DNA of 7,197 nucleotides. Source: Aquirhabdus sp. GTDB lineage: Bacteria; Pseudomonadota; Gammaproteobacteria; Pseudomonadales; Moraxellaceae. Under the pieces are notes generated by a model, which had not been told where the DNA came from, did no database searches, and worked only from the letters and a program-made list of their open reading frames with translations. Location: positions 1-7,197 of the forward strand of contig JASLFQ010000300.1 of assembly GCA_030150595.1 (NCBI GenBank), in the 5' to 3' direction. The translations under genes and the position numbers were made by a program. Shown here piece by piece: positions 1 through 7,197 of this stretch. How positions within the stretch are numbered: the first letter of the stretch is position 1; each line of letters begins with the position of its first letter.

Positions 1-545
1 GCACGAATGATCGATTGCAAATCAGTCAGCGCATCGTCAAATACGTCATTGACCACTAAATAATCGAAATGTACATGTTGACGTATTTCTTCCACGGCGC
101 CATTTAAACGGGTTTGAATGACTTCTGCACTGTCTTGCCCACGATTGGAGAGACGTTCACGCAAAACGGCGATGCTTGGTGGGATAATAAAAATCTGCAT
201 CGACTTTGGAAAAATTTTACGAACTTGCGCCGCACCTTGCCAGTCGATTTCAAGTAAAACATCATGTCCTTGTTCGAGTTGTGTCGTGATTCCTGTATGG
301 CTTGTGCCGTAGTAATTACCAAATACTTCTGCATGTTCTATAAAATATCCATCGCCAATCATGTCGATGAAGCGCTCTTTGGGTGTGAAGTGGTAATGCA
401 CGCCATCAATTTCACCAGGTCTGATCGTACGTGTGGTATGTGAAATAGATAGCTTTAGATCTGTGGTACGTTCGAGTAATGCTTTGACGAGCGAGGTTTT
501 TCCTGTGCCAGATGCGGCTGCGACTACAAATAATAAACCCGCCAT
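1..545 (-). CDS. gmk: Guanylate kinase, 3' end cut by window edge
   Basis: Cytoplasmic enzyme that phosphorylates GMP to GDP with ATP, essential for GTP and dGTP supply. My reading of the minus strand from the ATG at 545-543 gives 181 codons, still open at position 1; family members are about 205 residues, so roughly the last 25 are outside. The P-loop is at residues 11-18 (ASGTGKTS), with the ATP-binding Lys16. The GMP-binding region follows, with Arg39, Arg42 and Tyr51 (SHTTR..RPGE..G..Y), then an EVFGNYYGT segment, the LLEIDWQGA strand and the lid (LRERLSNRG). The start is supported by GGAGA at 555-551, five bases before the ATG. The gene diverges from ispH. Nothing looks damaged. Confidence 0.96.
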   Translation of the reverse strand, partial: MAGLLFVVAAASGTGKTSLVKALLERTTDLKLSISHTTRTIRPGEIDGVHYHFTPKERFIDMIGDGYFIEHAEVFGNYYGTSHTGITTQLEQGHDVLLEIDWQGAAQVRKIFPKSMQIFIIPPSIAVLRERLSNRGQDSAEVIQTRLNGAVEEIRQHVHFDYLVVNDVFDDALTDLQSIIR

Positions 546-584
546 ATGCTTCTCCAAACGTGTTACTTGTTAAGTGTGTCTTCT

Positions 585-605
585 ATTTTAACGTCGTGTT
601 AAAAT
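585..605. repeat. Perfect inverted repeat between gmk and ispH
   Basis: Arms ATTTTAAC (585-592) and GTTAAAAT (598-605) are perfectly complementary around a five-base spacer (GTCGT). The repeat overlaps the predicted gmk -10 box and start point, and lies just upstream of TATGCT (610-615), a possible -10 box for ispH. Its placement and symmetry would suit a regulator binding site. No T-run follows, so a terminator role is unlikely. I do not recognise the motif as that of a known regulator. Confidence 0.5.
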
Positions 606-631
606 TAAGTATGCTATTTTCTGCTGGTCAA
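604..631 (-). promoter_or_regulatory. Candidate sigma70 promoter for gmk
   Basis: On the minus strand a TTGACC box (631-626, five of six consensus bases) is followed after 16 bases by CTTAAT (609-604, four of six). Transcription would start near 597, giving a leader of about 50 bases before the gmk ATG. The pairing is by eye; the -10 box is imperfect, and CATACT nearby is an alternative. Confidence 0.35.
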
Positions 632-733
632 TATAGTACAAAAACCACAGAAGCATACATTAATCTATCACGCCAATTGTGATTTCAGCACATAACGTGC
701 TTACCACCTTTCAATGTCAATAGAGAGACCATC

Positions 734-1684
734 ATGGACATCGTACTAGCTAATCCGCGTGGTTTTTGTGCAGGCGTTGATCGCGCCATTGCGATTGTGA
801 ATCGTGCCTTAGAAGTGTTTGGTGCGCCAATCTATGTGCGACATGAAGTGGTACATAATAAATTTGTTGTCGATGATTTACGTGCGCGTGGCGCAGTATT
901 TGTCGAGGAATTACATCAAGTTCCCGATGATGCGATTGTGATTTTTAGTGCACATGGTGTGTCAAAAGCCGTGCAAACGGAAGCTGCTCGCCGTGGACTG
1001 AAAGTCTTTGATGCGACTTGCCCACTCGTGACTAAAGTTCACATCGAAGTGACTCGTTATGCGCGTGAAGGCGTCGATGCGATCTTGATTGGCCATGAAG
1101 GTCATCCCGAAGTCGAAGGAACGATGGGGCAGTATGATACGAGTTACGGCGGTAAGATTTTTCTAGTTGAAGATGAAGCGGATGTTGCAGCACTGCAAGT
1201 GCGTGAAGGTCGTAAATTGGCATTTGTGACTCAAACCACGCTGTCGATGGATGATACTGCGCGCGTAATCGATGCGCTGCGTCAACGTTTCCCAGAAATC
1301 CAAGGTCCGCGGAAAGATGATATTTGCTATGCGACACAAAATCGTCAAGATGCAGTCCGAGATTTATCTGAAAAAGCCGAAGTAATCTTGGTGGTGGGTT
1401 CGCCAAATTCGTCAAATTCTAATCGTTTACGTGAGTTGGCAGAGCGTGAGGGCGCTGCGGCATATCTCGTCGATAATGCAGAAGAAATGCAGCGTTCTTG
1501 GTTTGCCGGGATCCAACATGTGGGCGTCACAGCAGGCGCTTCGGCACCAGAAATCTTGATTAGTCAGGTGATCGAGCGGCTACGTGAGTGGGGTGGTGTG
1601 ACGCCAGTTGAGCTGGCTGGGCGTGAGGAGAACGTGGTGTTCTCCATGCCGAAAGAATTGCGTATTGCGGTCACGCAGGCGTAA
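734..1684 (+). CDS. ispH: 4-hydroxy-3-methylbut-2-enyl diphosphate reductase
   Basis: Last step of the MEP pathway: this cytoplasmic iron-sulfur enzyme reduces HMBPP to IPP and DMAPP, the precursors of quinones, undecaprenyl phosphate and other isoprenoids. At 316 residues it is full length for the family. The three cluster-ligand cysteines are present: Cys12 ([12 protein letters not shown]), Cys96 ([11 protein letters not shown]) and Cys198 ([11 protein letters not shown]). Substrate-site residues are also intact: His41, His74, His124 and Glu126 ([11 protein letters not shown]), Thr168 (TQTTLS), Ser226-Ser227-Asn228 ([10 protein letters not shown]) and Ser270 (TAGASAPE). The ATG at 734 follows a weak purine-rich AGAGAG (722-727). 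It diverges from gmk and converges on the START-domain gene. The sequence is very close to what I recall of Acinetobacter IspH. Confidence 0.98.
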   Translation: MDIVLANPRGFCAGVDRAIAIVNRALEVFGAPIYVRHEVVHNKFVVDDLRARGAVFVEELHQVPDDAIVIFSAHGVSKAVQTEAARRGLKVFDATCPLVTKVHIEVTRYAREGVDAILIGHEGHPEVEGTMGQYDTSYGGKIFLVEDEADVAALQVREGRKLAFVTQTTLSMDDTARVIDALRQRFPEIQGPRKDDICYATQNRQDAVRDLSEKAEVILVVGSPNSSNSNRLRELAEREGAAAYLVDNAEEMQRSWFAGIQHVGVTAGASAPEILISQVIERLREWGGVTPVELAGREENVVFSMPKELRIAVTQA

Positions 1685-1707
1685 GTAAGCAATATTTTTT
1701 CGCATGT

Positions 1708-1728
1708 TCCCATCCTGCAAGGATGGGA
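1708..1728. repeat. Hairpin between convergent ispH and START gene
   Basis: Arms TCCCATCCT (1708-1716) and AGGATGGGA (1720-1728) form a perfect nine-pair stem with a three-base GCA loop, 24 bases after the ispH stop and 9 bases before the stop of the convergent gene. Neither strand has a T-run right after the stem (plus continues GCGCTGTC, minus ACATGCGAAAA). It is therefore not a classical intrinsic terminator, though it could mark or stabilise the 3' ends of both transcripts. Confidence 0.6.
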
Positions 1729-1736
1729 GCGCTGTC

Positions 1737-2420
1737 TTAAAACTCTTTTACACCAACGACGGTTGCCTTTTGATATTTTGCGGCTTGAACAAAATCGTGC
1801 ATATTGCGCAACATTTCGAAAGGCTGTTGTTGAACAAACAGATTGACGATACTGAGCGGTAACATGCCGTTTGGATCTGCAAAACCGCTGACAGTGACTT
1901 CGACTTGTGGCTTGCCTGATGCAGATTTACCCAATGGCTTGAATTGCCATAACCCTTCGTAATGTTGAACTCGCACAAAGTGTGGGCGTACAGGTGCGCG
2001 TGCATCTTCCGTAGCCACATTTTTAATCGTCACAACGCCATCAGCAGATTGACTCAGATGACCTGTCACGACTACATCACGATTTGAAAGCGGAAAAGGG
2101 AAATCGAGATCCATGCGTAAGGTGAAAGTTCCTGCTTGATCATTACGATCCAGCATTAATGCCTTCCCTGTATATGGTGCCCATTCAGCAGAATGATCAG
2201 TATCCATGACTAAGGCAACTGCACCCAATAATGTACTATCCAATACCGTTGTTGCTCTGAAATTCATGATCGGATTACCAGCTTGCTTAAATGTCCAAAC
2301 TTTGACGCCGTCACGATCAATGGCAAGTTTACCTTGCGGCTGTACATCAGCTAAGGTGTTGGCTGAAACGAGTGTGAGGGCAGAGAGCATCAGTATCATT
2401 TGCTTTTTATTCATGTTCAT
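1737..2420 (-). CDS. Exported START-domain (lipid-binding type) protein
   Basis: Predicted periplasmic or outer-membrane-facing protein of 227 residues. The N-terminus has Lys5-Lys6, a hydrophobic stretch to about residue 20 and a plausible signal peptidase I site after TLA (about residue 24), with no lipobox cysteine. The rest reads as a START/SRPBCC-like fold: DGVKVW near the start, MDTDHSAEWAPY in the middle, then the PFPLSNRDVVV segment typical of bacterial START proteins, and a C-terminal helix. Such domains form a hydrophobic cavity for lipids; the ligand here is unknown. The ATG at 2420-2418 has AGGA only three bases upstream; the ATG at 2414-2412 (two residues shorter) has a better nine-base spacing, so either could be used. 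A TTG at 2423 is in frame but unlikely. The gene starts 42 bases after dapB with no evident promoter, so it is probably co-transcribed with dapB. Confidence 0.85.
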   Translation of the reverse strand: MNMNKKQMILMLSALTLVSANTLADVQPQGKLAIDRDGVKVWTFKQAGNPIMNFRATTVLDSTLLGAVALVMDTDHSAEWAPYTGKALMLDRNDQAGTFTLRMDLDFPFPLSNRDVVVTGHLSQSADGVVTIKNVATEDARAPVRPHFVRVQHYEGLWQFKPLGKSASGKPQVEVTVSGFADPNGMLPLSIVNLFVQQQPFEMLRNMHDFVQAAKYQKATVVGVKEF

Positions 2421-2462
2421 CAATCCTTGTATGAGCGTTCAGAAAATATTATTGTCAGTCGA

Positions 2463-3284
<822 letters not shown>

Positions 3285-3354
3285 TTACAAATACAAGCTT
3301 CTTTGGATTTTTGGGTGAAGCAATGCATTCAATGTGTCAAAAAGATTGAAGTGG

Positions 3355-3360
3355 ATTGTA
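3355..3360 (-). promoter_or_regulatory. Possible -10 box upstream of dapB
   Basis: TACAAT on the minus strand (3360-3355) matches five of six -10 consensus bases and would give a dapB leader of about 75 bases. No convincing -35 box lies 16-18 bases upstream. A perfect TTGACA occurs closer to the gene (3340-3335) but has no -10 partner at normal spacing. The dapB promoter must lie in 3273-3435, but its exact position is not settled. Confidence 0.25.
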
Positions 3361-3395
3361 GCTGAAAAATGATAGAAGCGAGTAAGCCGAACAAA

Positions 3396-3406
3396 ACAAT
3401 TATTGT
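3396..3406. repeat. Short palindrome upstream of dapB
   Basis: ACAAT (3396-3400) and ATTGT (3402-3406) form a perfect five-base inverted repeat around one base, between the dnaJ terminator and the candidate dapB -10 box. It could be a regulator site, but a palindrome this short in AT-rich DNA may well be chance. Confidence 0.25.
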
Positions 3407-3434
3407 CCTAGAGCGCTCATTGAAAACGTTGATT

Positions 3435-3476
3435 GCAAATAAAAGCACCAGCAGAACATGAGATATTCTACTGGTG
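3435..3476 (-). terminator. Intrinsic terminator of dnaJ
   Basis: On the minus strand, 23 bases after the dnaJ stop, arms CACCAGTAGAA (3476-3466) and TTCTGCTGGTG (3456-3446) form an 11-pair stem with one T-G wobble and a nine-base loop. CTTTTATTT follows immediately. The stem and T-run together fit a Rho-independent terminator, separating dnaJ from dapB. The plus strand has only a weak T-run after the stem, where no gene would need it. Confidence 0.88.
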
Positions 3477-3499
3477 TTGTTTAGTGCTAGAATTTTTCG

Positions 3500-4627
3500 T
3501 TAAGAAAAGAACTCGCCGATTTTATCAAAAAAAGATTTCTTATTCGGTGATTGCTCACCATTGTTCATAGAACCTTGTAGCTCGCGTAACAGTTCTTTTT
3601 GATGGCTGGTCAGATTGACAGGTGTTTCGACCGTCACACGGCAGAGCAGGTCGCCTGTCATGGATGTGCGAATTGGCTTGACGCCTTTACCACGTAAGCG
3701 GAATAGACGTCCTGTTTGTGTGCCTTCTGGAATCTTGAGGTTGACGCGACCGTCGAGTGTTGGAATCTCAACTTCTTTGCCGAGTGCCGCATCGGTAAAG
3801 CTAATCGGCACGTCCATATACAAATCGGCACCATCGCGTTGGAACACATTGTGTTCGCGGACAACGATTTCTACATATAGATCACCAGATTGTACACCTG
3901 GACCTCCTGCTTCACCTTCACCAGTGAGACGGACGCGGTCACCGTTGTCTACGCCCGCAGGAATACTGACTTCAAGTGTGCGAGATTTATCTTTGACGCC
4001 GCTACCATGACAGACATTACATGGATTTTTAACGGTTTTTCCGCGGCCATGGCAGGTCGGACAGGTTTGATTAACCGCGAAGAATCCTTGCTGCATACGG
4101 ACTTGACCAGCGCCTTTACACATACCGCAAGTCTGTACATCGTTTGGATTTTTTGCGCCTTTACCATCACAGGTTGTACATGGTGCTGGGGCGGTGAAGG
4201 TGACATTCTTTTTCACGCCTTTTACAGCTTCTTCAAGCGTGAGCTCCATCACATAGCGTAAATCGGCGCCACGACGTTGTCTTTGTTGACCACCACCTTG
4301 TCCGCGACCACTGAAAATATCGCCAAAAATATCACCAAACTGTCCAAACATATCTTGGAAGTTGCCGCCTTGGAAACCGCCACCACCCATGCCGCCCATA
4401 CCATCAAATGCGGCATGACCCATACGGTCATAAGCAGAGCGTTTTTCAGCATCAGAAAGAATTTCGTAAGCTTCGGAAGCTTCTTTGAATTTCGCTTCAG
4501 AGGTACTGTCATCTGGGTTACGGCCAGGATGGTGCTTCATTGCCAATTTACGATAGGCTTTTTTGATTTCGTCTTCGCTTGCACCTTTGGTGACACCAAG
4601 GACTTCGTAATAATCACGCTTCGCCAT
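3500..4627 (-). CDS. dnaJ: Chaperone DnaJ (Hsp40) with atypical HPG motif
   Basis: Co-chaperone that delivers unfolded proteins to DnaK and stimulates its ATPase. At 375 residues it is full length (E. coli 376). Order: J domain (1-70, [28 protein letters not shown]); Gly/Phe-rich linker (about 75-118) with two DIF motifs; zinc region with four CxxCxGxG repeats (Cys150/153, 167/170, 189/192, 203/206); then two beta-sandwich substrate domains and a dimerisation tail. The invariant J-domain HPD motif reads His33-Pro34-Gly35: the codon is GGC where GAC or GAT is expected. Asp35 is known to be needed for DnaK stimulation in E. coli. All else looks intact, so this is not a decayed gene by appearance. 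The ATG at 4627 has GGAG at 4642-4639; a GTG four codons upstream would sit on that site. No dnaK is adjacent. A sigma32-like promoter precedes it. Confidence 0.97.
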   Translation of the reverse strand: MAKRDYYEVLGVTKGASEDEIKKAYRKLAMKHHPGRNPDDSTSEAKFKEASEAYEILSDAEKRSAYDRMGHAAFDGMGGMGGGGFQGGNFQDMFGQFGDIFGDIFSGRGQGGGQQRQRRGADLRYVMELTLEEAVKGVKKNVTFTAPAPCTTCDGKGAKNPNDVQTCGMCKGAGQVRMQQGFFAVNQTCPTCHGRGKTVKNPCNVCHGSGVKDKSRTLEVSIPAGVDNGDRVRLTGEGEAGGPGVQSGDLYVEIVVREHNVFQRDGADLYMDVPISFTDAALGKEVEIPTLDGRVNLKIPEGTQTGRLFRLRGKGVKPIRTSMTGDLLCRVTVETPVNLTSHQKELLRELQGSMNNGEQSPNKKSFFDKIGEFFS

Positions 4628-4684
4628 GAGCGGTAACACTCCACAAAAATAAAAACGACAAGGAATAAGGCTAATGACGGCTGG

Positions 4685-4711
4685 ATGGGGGTGATGAATG
4701 TGTTTTTCAAG
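4685..4711 (-). promoter_or_regulatory. Sigma32 (RpoH) heat-shock promoter of dnaJ
   Basis: On the minus strand CTTGAA (4711-4706), followed by AAA, is separated by 15 bases from CCCCAT (4690-4685). This matches both core boxes of the enterobacterial sigma32 consensus (CTTGAA, 13-17 bases, CCCCAT) exactly. Transcription would begin near 4678, about 50 bases before the dnaJ ATG. Heat-shock control of dnaJ is expected biologically. A TTGACC at 4725-4720 could be part of a weaker housekeeping promoter, but its -10 partner is poor. Confidence 0.8.
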
Positions 4712-4727
4712 AGACTTGAGGTCAAGT
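4707..4727. repeat. Overlapping inverted repeats at the dnaJ promoter
   Basis: Three half-sites lie in a row on the plus strand: TCAAG (4707-4711), CTTGA (4715-4719) and TCAAG (4722-4726). The second and third form a perfect inverted repeat, ACTTGA-GG-TCAAGT (4714-4727). The first and second form TCAAG-AGA-CTTGA (4707-4719), whose left arm is the sigma32 -35 box itself. The arrangement could let a regulator compete with RNA polymerase, but part of the similarity may come simply from the -35 sequence. Confidence 0.5.
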
Positions 4728-4783
4728 GAAAAGCAAAATTGATAGTATTTTAGAGATATTGCTGTAAATAATCTTTATTCATG

Positions 4784-4815
4784 TCGCAAATGAGCTCTAC
4801 GGATTATTTTTGCGA
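4784..4815. repeat. Inverted repeat downstream of the TMEM175 gene
   Basis: TCGCAAA (4784-4790) and TTTGCGA (4809-4815) are complementary over seven bases with an 18-base loop, 30 bases after the stop of the minus-strand membrane-protein gene. No T-run follows on the minus strand, so terminator function is doubtful. The rest of the 4628-4844 gap holds the dnaJ promoter and no gene I can support. Confidence 0.3.
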
Positions 4816-4844
4816 TCAGTTCTTTAGCTTTTTGCTGATTGAAG

Positions 4845-5417
4845 TTAATCCAAAATTTTTTCAATACGCTGGTCAGGGATAAACCAAATGGTTGCGACCA
4901 AGATGTACATGATTAGACTGATCCATTGGTTTACAAATGCAATTGGAATTGCGACCAGATAAATCAGGACGGAAATCTTTTCTTTAAAACCGTCACCTAC
5001 GGCGGCGGCGAGTTTTGGATTTTGACCTTTAACACCCAAGGCTGTGTTTGCAAGAATGCCGTATGCCACGCCCGCCATGAGTAGAATAAAGCCATAAACC
5101 GCAATGGGTAGCGCAGAAAGATGATTTTCTCCCATCCAGCCAGTTGCAAAAGGCACGAGCGATAGCCAGAACAGCAAATGCAAATTAGCCCAAAGCACGC
5201 GACCATTCACAATACTGACGACGTGCATTAAATGATGGTGATTATTCCAATAAATTCCGACATATATGAAACTGAGCACATAACTCATGAGTACGGGAAT
5301 GAGCGGAATCAGTGCCGATAACGTCACATCGTGCGGTACTTTAATTTCCAACACCATGATGGTGATAATGATGGCAATCACACCATCACTAAAGGCTTCT
5401 AAGCGAGTTGTATTCAT
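4845..5417 (-). CDS. TMEM175-family (DUF1211) membrane protein, possible potassium channel
   Basis: Inner-membrane protein of 190 residues. The N-terminus has the family signature RxxxFSD (Arg5, Phe9-Ser10-Asp11) leading into the first membrane helix. I count six hydrophobic segments: about 8-26, 34-56, 74-93, 103-124, 147-162 and 166-182. The conserved YWNNHHHLMH stretch follows helix 2, and LFWLSLVPF lies in helix 3. Bacterial TMEM175 proteins of this size are single six-helix units that assemble as tetramers and conduct K+; the FSD helix lines the pore. Whether this one conducts, and which ion, is inference. The ATG at 5417 has no good ribosome-binding site (only an AAGAAAAA-type run upstream). 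It stands alone on its strand between the dnaJ promoter and rph. Confidence 0.88.
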   Translation of the reverse strand: MNTTRLEAFSDGVIAIIITIMVLEIKVPHDVTLSALIPLIPVLMSYVLSFIYVGIYWNNHHHLMHVVSIVNGRVLWANLHLLFWLSLVPFATGWMGENHLSALPIAVYGFILLMAGVAYGILANTALGVKGQNPKLAAAVGDGFKEKISVLIYLVAIPIAFVNQWISLIMYILVATIWFIPDQRIEKILD

Positions 5418-5466
5418 TGGCGGCTATTTTTCTTAAGAGTGCTGATTGGTACAACGAATTGTGGAA

Positions 5467-5481
5467 TATCTAAAATAGATA
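5467..5481. repeat. Inverted repeat in the TMEM175-rph divergent region
   Basis: TATCTA (5467-5472) and TAGATA (5476-5481) are perfect complements around AAA. The repeat sits 50 bases upstream of the TMEM175 start and overlaps a candidate -10 box for it (TATTTT on the minus strand, with TTGCTT 17 bases upstream). It is a plausible operator; the motif is not one I can assign to a regulator. Confidence 0.35.
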
Positions 5482-5513
5482 GATCAAGCTGATAAAGCAA
5501 TGCGCTGACACTA

Positions 5514-5551
5514 TATAATGACGCACAACGTTAATCTTTTCACCCTATAAT
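5514..5551 (+). promoter_or_regulatory. Two consensus -10 boxes upstream of rph
   Basis: Perfect TATAAT hexamers occur at 5514-5519 and 5546-5551, which would give rph leaders of roughly 58 and 26 bases. Neither has a good -35 box at 16-18 bases (GATAAA for the first; at most three of six matches for the second). At least one is probably the rph promoter; tandem start points are possible. Confidence 0.45.
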
Positions 5552-5583
5552 CTTTTTAACTATTTTTAGATCGGAATTACGCT

Positions 5584-6300
5584 ATGCGCCACGACCAACG
5601 AAGCAATGATCAATTACGTCCTATTACCTTTACGCGTAATTTTACCCGTCACGCGGAAGGTTCGGTTTTGATCGAGTTTGGTGATACGCGTGTGCTGTGT
5701 ACGGCGAGCATTGAGCATGGTGTCCCACGTTTCTTAAAAGGCACAGGGCAAGGCTGGATTACTGCTGAATATGGCATGTTGCCACGTTCAACACATACCC
5801 GTAATGATCGTGAAGCCGCGCGCGGTAAGCAGTCTGGTCGCACACAAGAAATTCAACGTCTAATTGGTCGTAGCTTGCGCTCGATGGTTGACCTGAAAAA
5901 AATGGGTGAAAACACCATCACCATCGATTGCGATGTGTTGCAAGCAGATGGTGGAACACGTACTGCAGCGATTACAGGTGGCGCGGTAGCATTAGTGGAT
6001 GCGCTTGGCGTGCTCATGACCCAAAAGAAACTCACTGCTGATCCATTAAAAGGTCTCGTTGCAGCGATTTCTGTTGGTATGTTTAAAGGTGAAGCGTTAT
6101 TGGATCTCAACTACGAAGAGGATTCTAAGTGCGAAACCGACATGAACGTGGTGATGACACAATCCGGTGAATTCATTGAATTGCAAGGCACGGCAGAAAG
6201 TAAGCCTTTTAATCGTTCGCAGTGTAATGACATGCTGGCATTGGCAGAAGATGGCATTAAAGATCTAATCGCATTGCAACAAAAAGCATTGGGTTGGTAA
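5584..6300 (+). CDS. rph: Ribonuclease PH
   Basis: Phosphate-dependent 3'-to-5' exoribonuclease that trims tRNA precursors, normally a hexameric ring in the cytoplasm. At 238 residues it is full length. The phosphate and RNA-binding features are intact: Arg86 ([15 protein letters not shown]), Gly124-Thr125-Arg126 ([12 protein letters not shown]), and metal-binding Asp180 and Asp186 ([13 protein letters not shown]). [16 protein letters not shown] (55-70) and the terminal QGTAES segment are typical. The protein is complete, unlike the frameshifted rph of E. coli K-12. The ATG at 5584 has a modest GGAA (5573-5576) upstream. pyrE, its partner in enterobacteria, is not here; rph is a single-gene unit converging on nadC. 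Confidence 0.98.
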   Translation: MRHDQRSNDQLRPITFTRNFTRHAEGSVLIEFGDTRVLCTASIEHGVPRFLKGTGQGWITAEYGMLPRSTHTRNDREAARGKQSGRTQEIQRLIGRSLRSMVDLKKMGENTITIDCDVLQADGGTRTAAITGGAVALVDALGVLMTQKKLTADPLKGLVAAISVGMFKGEALLDLNYEEDSKCETDMNVVMTQSGEFIELQGTAESKPFNRSQCNDMLALAEDGIKDLIALQQKALGW

Positions 6301-6310
6301 TCGTTGTTCT

Positions 6311-6347
6311 TGTAGGCTGCGGTTTTCCGTAGCCTACATTGCTTTTT
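6311..6347 (+). terminator. Intrinsic terminator of rph
   Basis: Ten bases after the rph stop, TGTAGGCTGCGG (6311-6322) pairs with CCGTAGCCTACA (6327-6338) through one G-T wobble, closing a TTTT loop: a 12-pair stem. TTGCTTTTT follows on the plus strand. The minus strand has no T-run after the stem, so it mainly ends rph, though the stem also lies 16 bases after the nadC stop and could protect that transcript's 3' end. Confidence 0.9.
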
Positions 6348-6354
6348 GAAAGTT

Positions 6355-7197
<843 letters not shown>

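Noticed and set aside
118..334. Small open frames within 104-334
   Set aside because: Both lie inside the gmk coding region, which reads through this area without a stop and contains all expected guanylate kinase motifs.
2421..2423. TTG start for the START-domain gene
   Set aside because: An ATG follows immediately and another two codons later; both fit the AAGGA site as well or better than the TTG.
3615..4261. Open frames on the plus strand opposite dnaJ
   Set aside because: They are antisense shadows of a well-supported dnaJ reading frame, with no recognisable domain and no independent ribosome-binding site.
4628..4639. GTG start giving DnaJ four extra residues
   Set aside because: The GTG overlaps the GGAG that serves the ATG at 4627, and the family N-terminus begins MAKRDYYE.
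4775..4861. An A-run frameshift extending the TMEM175 protein by about 24 codons
   Set aside because: A run of six A on the minus strand (4861-4856) leads in another frame to an open stretch ending at 4775. TMEM175 proteins of this type usually end near PDxRIEK, as the normal frame does, and a short open stretch here is easily chance.

Overview
The window reads as ordinary chromosome from a gammaproteobacterium of the Moraxellaceae, most likely Acinetobacter or a close relative. This rests on how the proteins read, especially IspH, DnaJ and NadC, and on remembered neighbourhoods (gmk divergent from ispH, dapB next to dnaJ, rph convergent with nadC). Base composition is moderate, and nothing in codon use or composition marks any gene as recently acquired. 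The genus is not certain. I see no tRNA, rRNA, insertion sequence, CRISPR array or phage gene, and no gene-free stretch longer than 300 bases.

Layout, left to right. Positions 1-545 (minus) carry gmk, cut at its 3' end by the window edge. It diverges from ispH (734-1684, plus) across a 188-base region with a strong inverted repeat. ispH converges on a minus-strand gene for an exported START-domain (lipid-binding type) protein (1737-2420). That gene lies 42 bases downstream of dapB (2463-3272, minus) and is probably co-transcribed with it. A 227-base region with a strong terminator separates dapB from dnaJ (3500-4627, minus). dnaJ has its own promoter that closely matches the heat-shock sigma32 consensus. 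Upstream of it is a minus-strand TMEM175-family membrane protein (4845-5417). This diverges from rph (5584-6300, plus), which ends in a clear intrinsic terminator shared with the convergent nadC (6355-7197, minus). nadC is cut at its 5' end by the window edge.

Functionally these are largely independent housekeeping genes: guanine nucleotide synthesis (gmk), isoprenoid precursors (ispH), lysine and peptidoglycan precursor synthesis (dapB), protein folding (dnaJ), tRNA 3' processing (rph) and NAD synthesis (nadC), plus a possible cation channel and a probable periplasmic lipid-binding protein. They do not form one pathway or operon, and I see no new multi-gene system.

The most notable observation is in dnaJ. 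The J-domain catalytic tripeptide, normally His-Pro-Asp, reads His-Pro-Gly here (residues 33-35) while the rest of the protein looks intact. The second is the dnaJ promoter, where a near-consensus sigma32 site lies against overlapping CTTGA/TCAAG inverted repeats.
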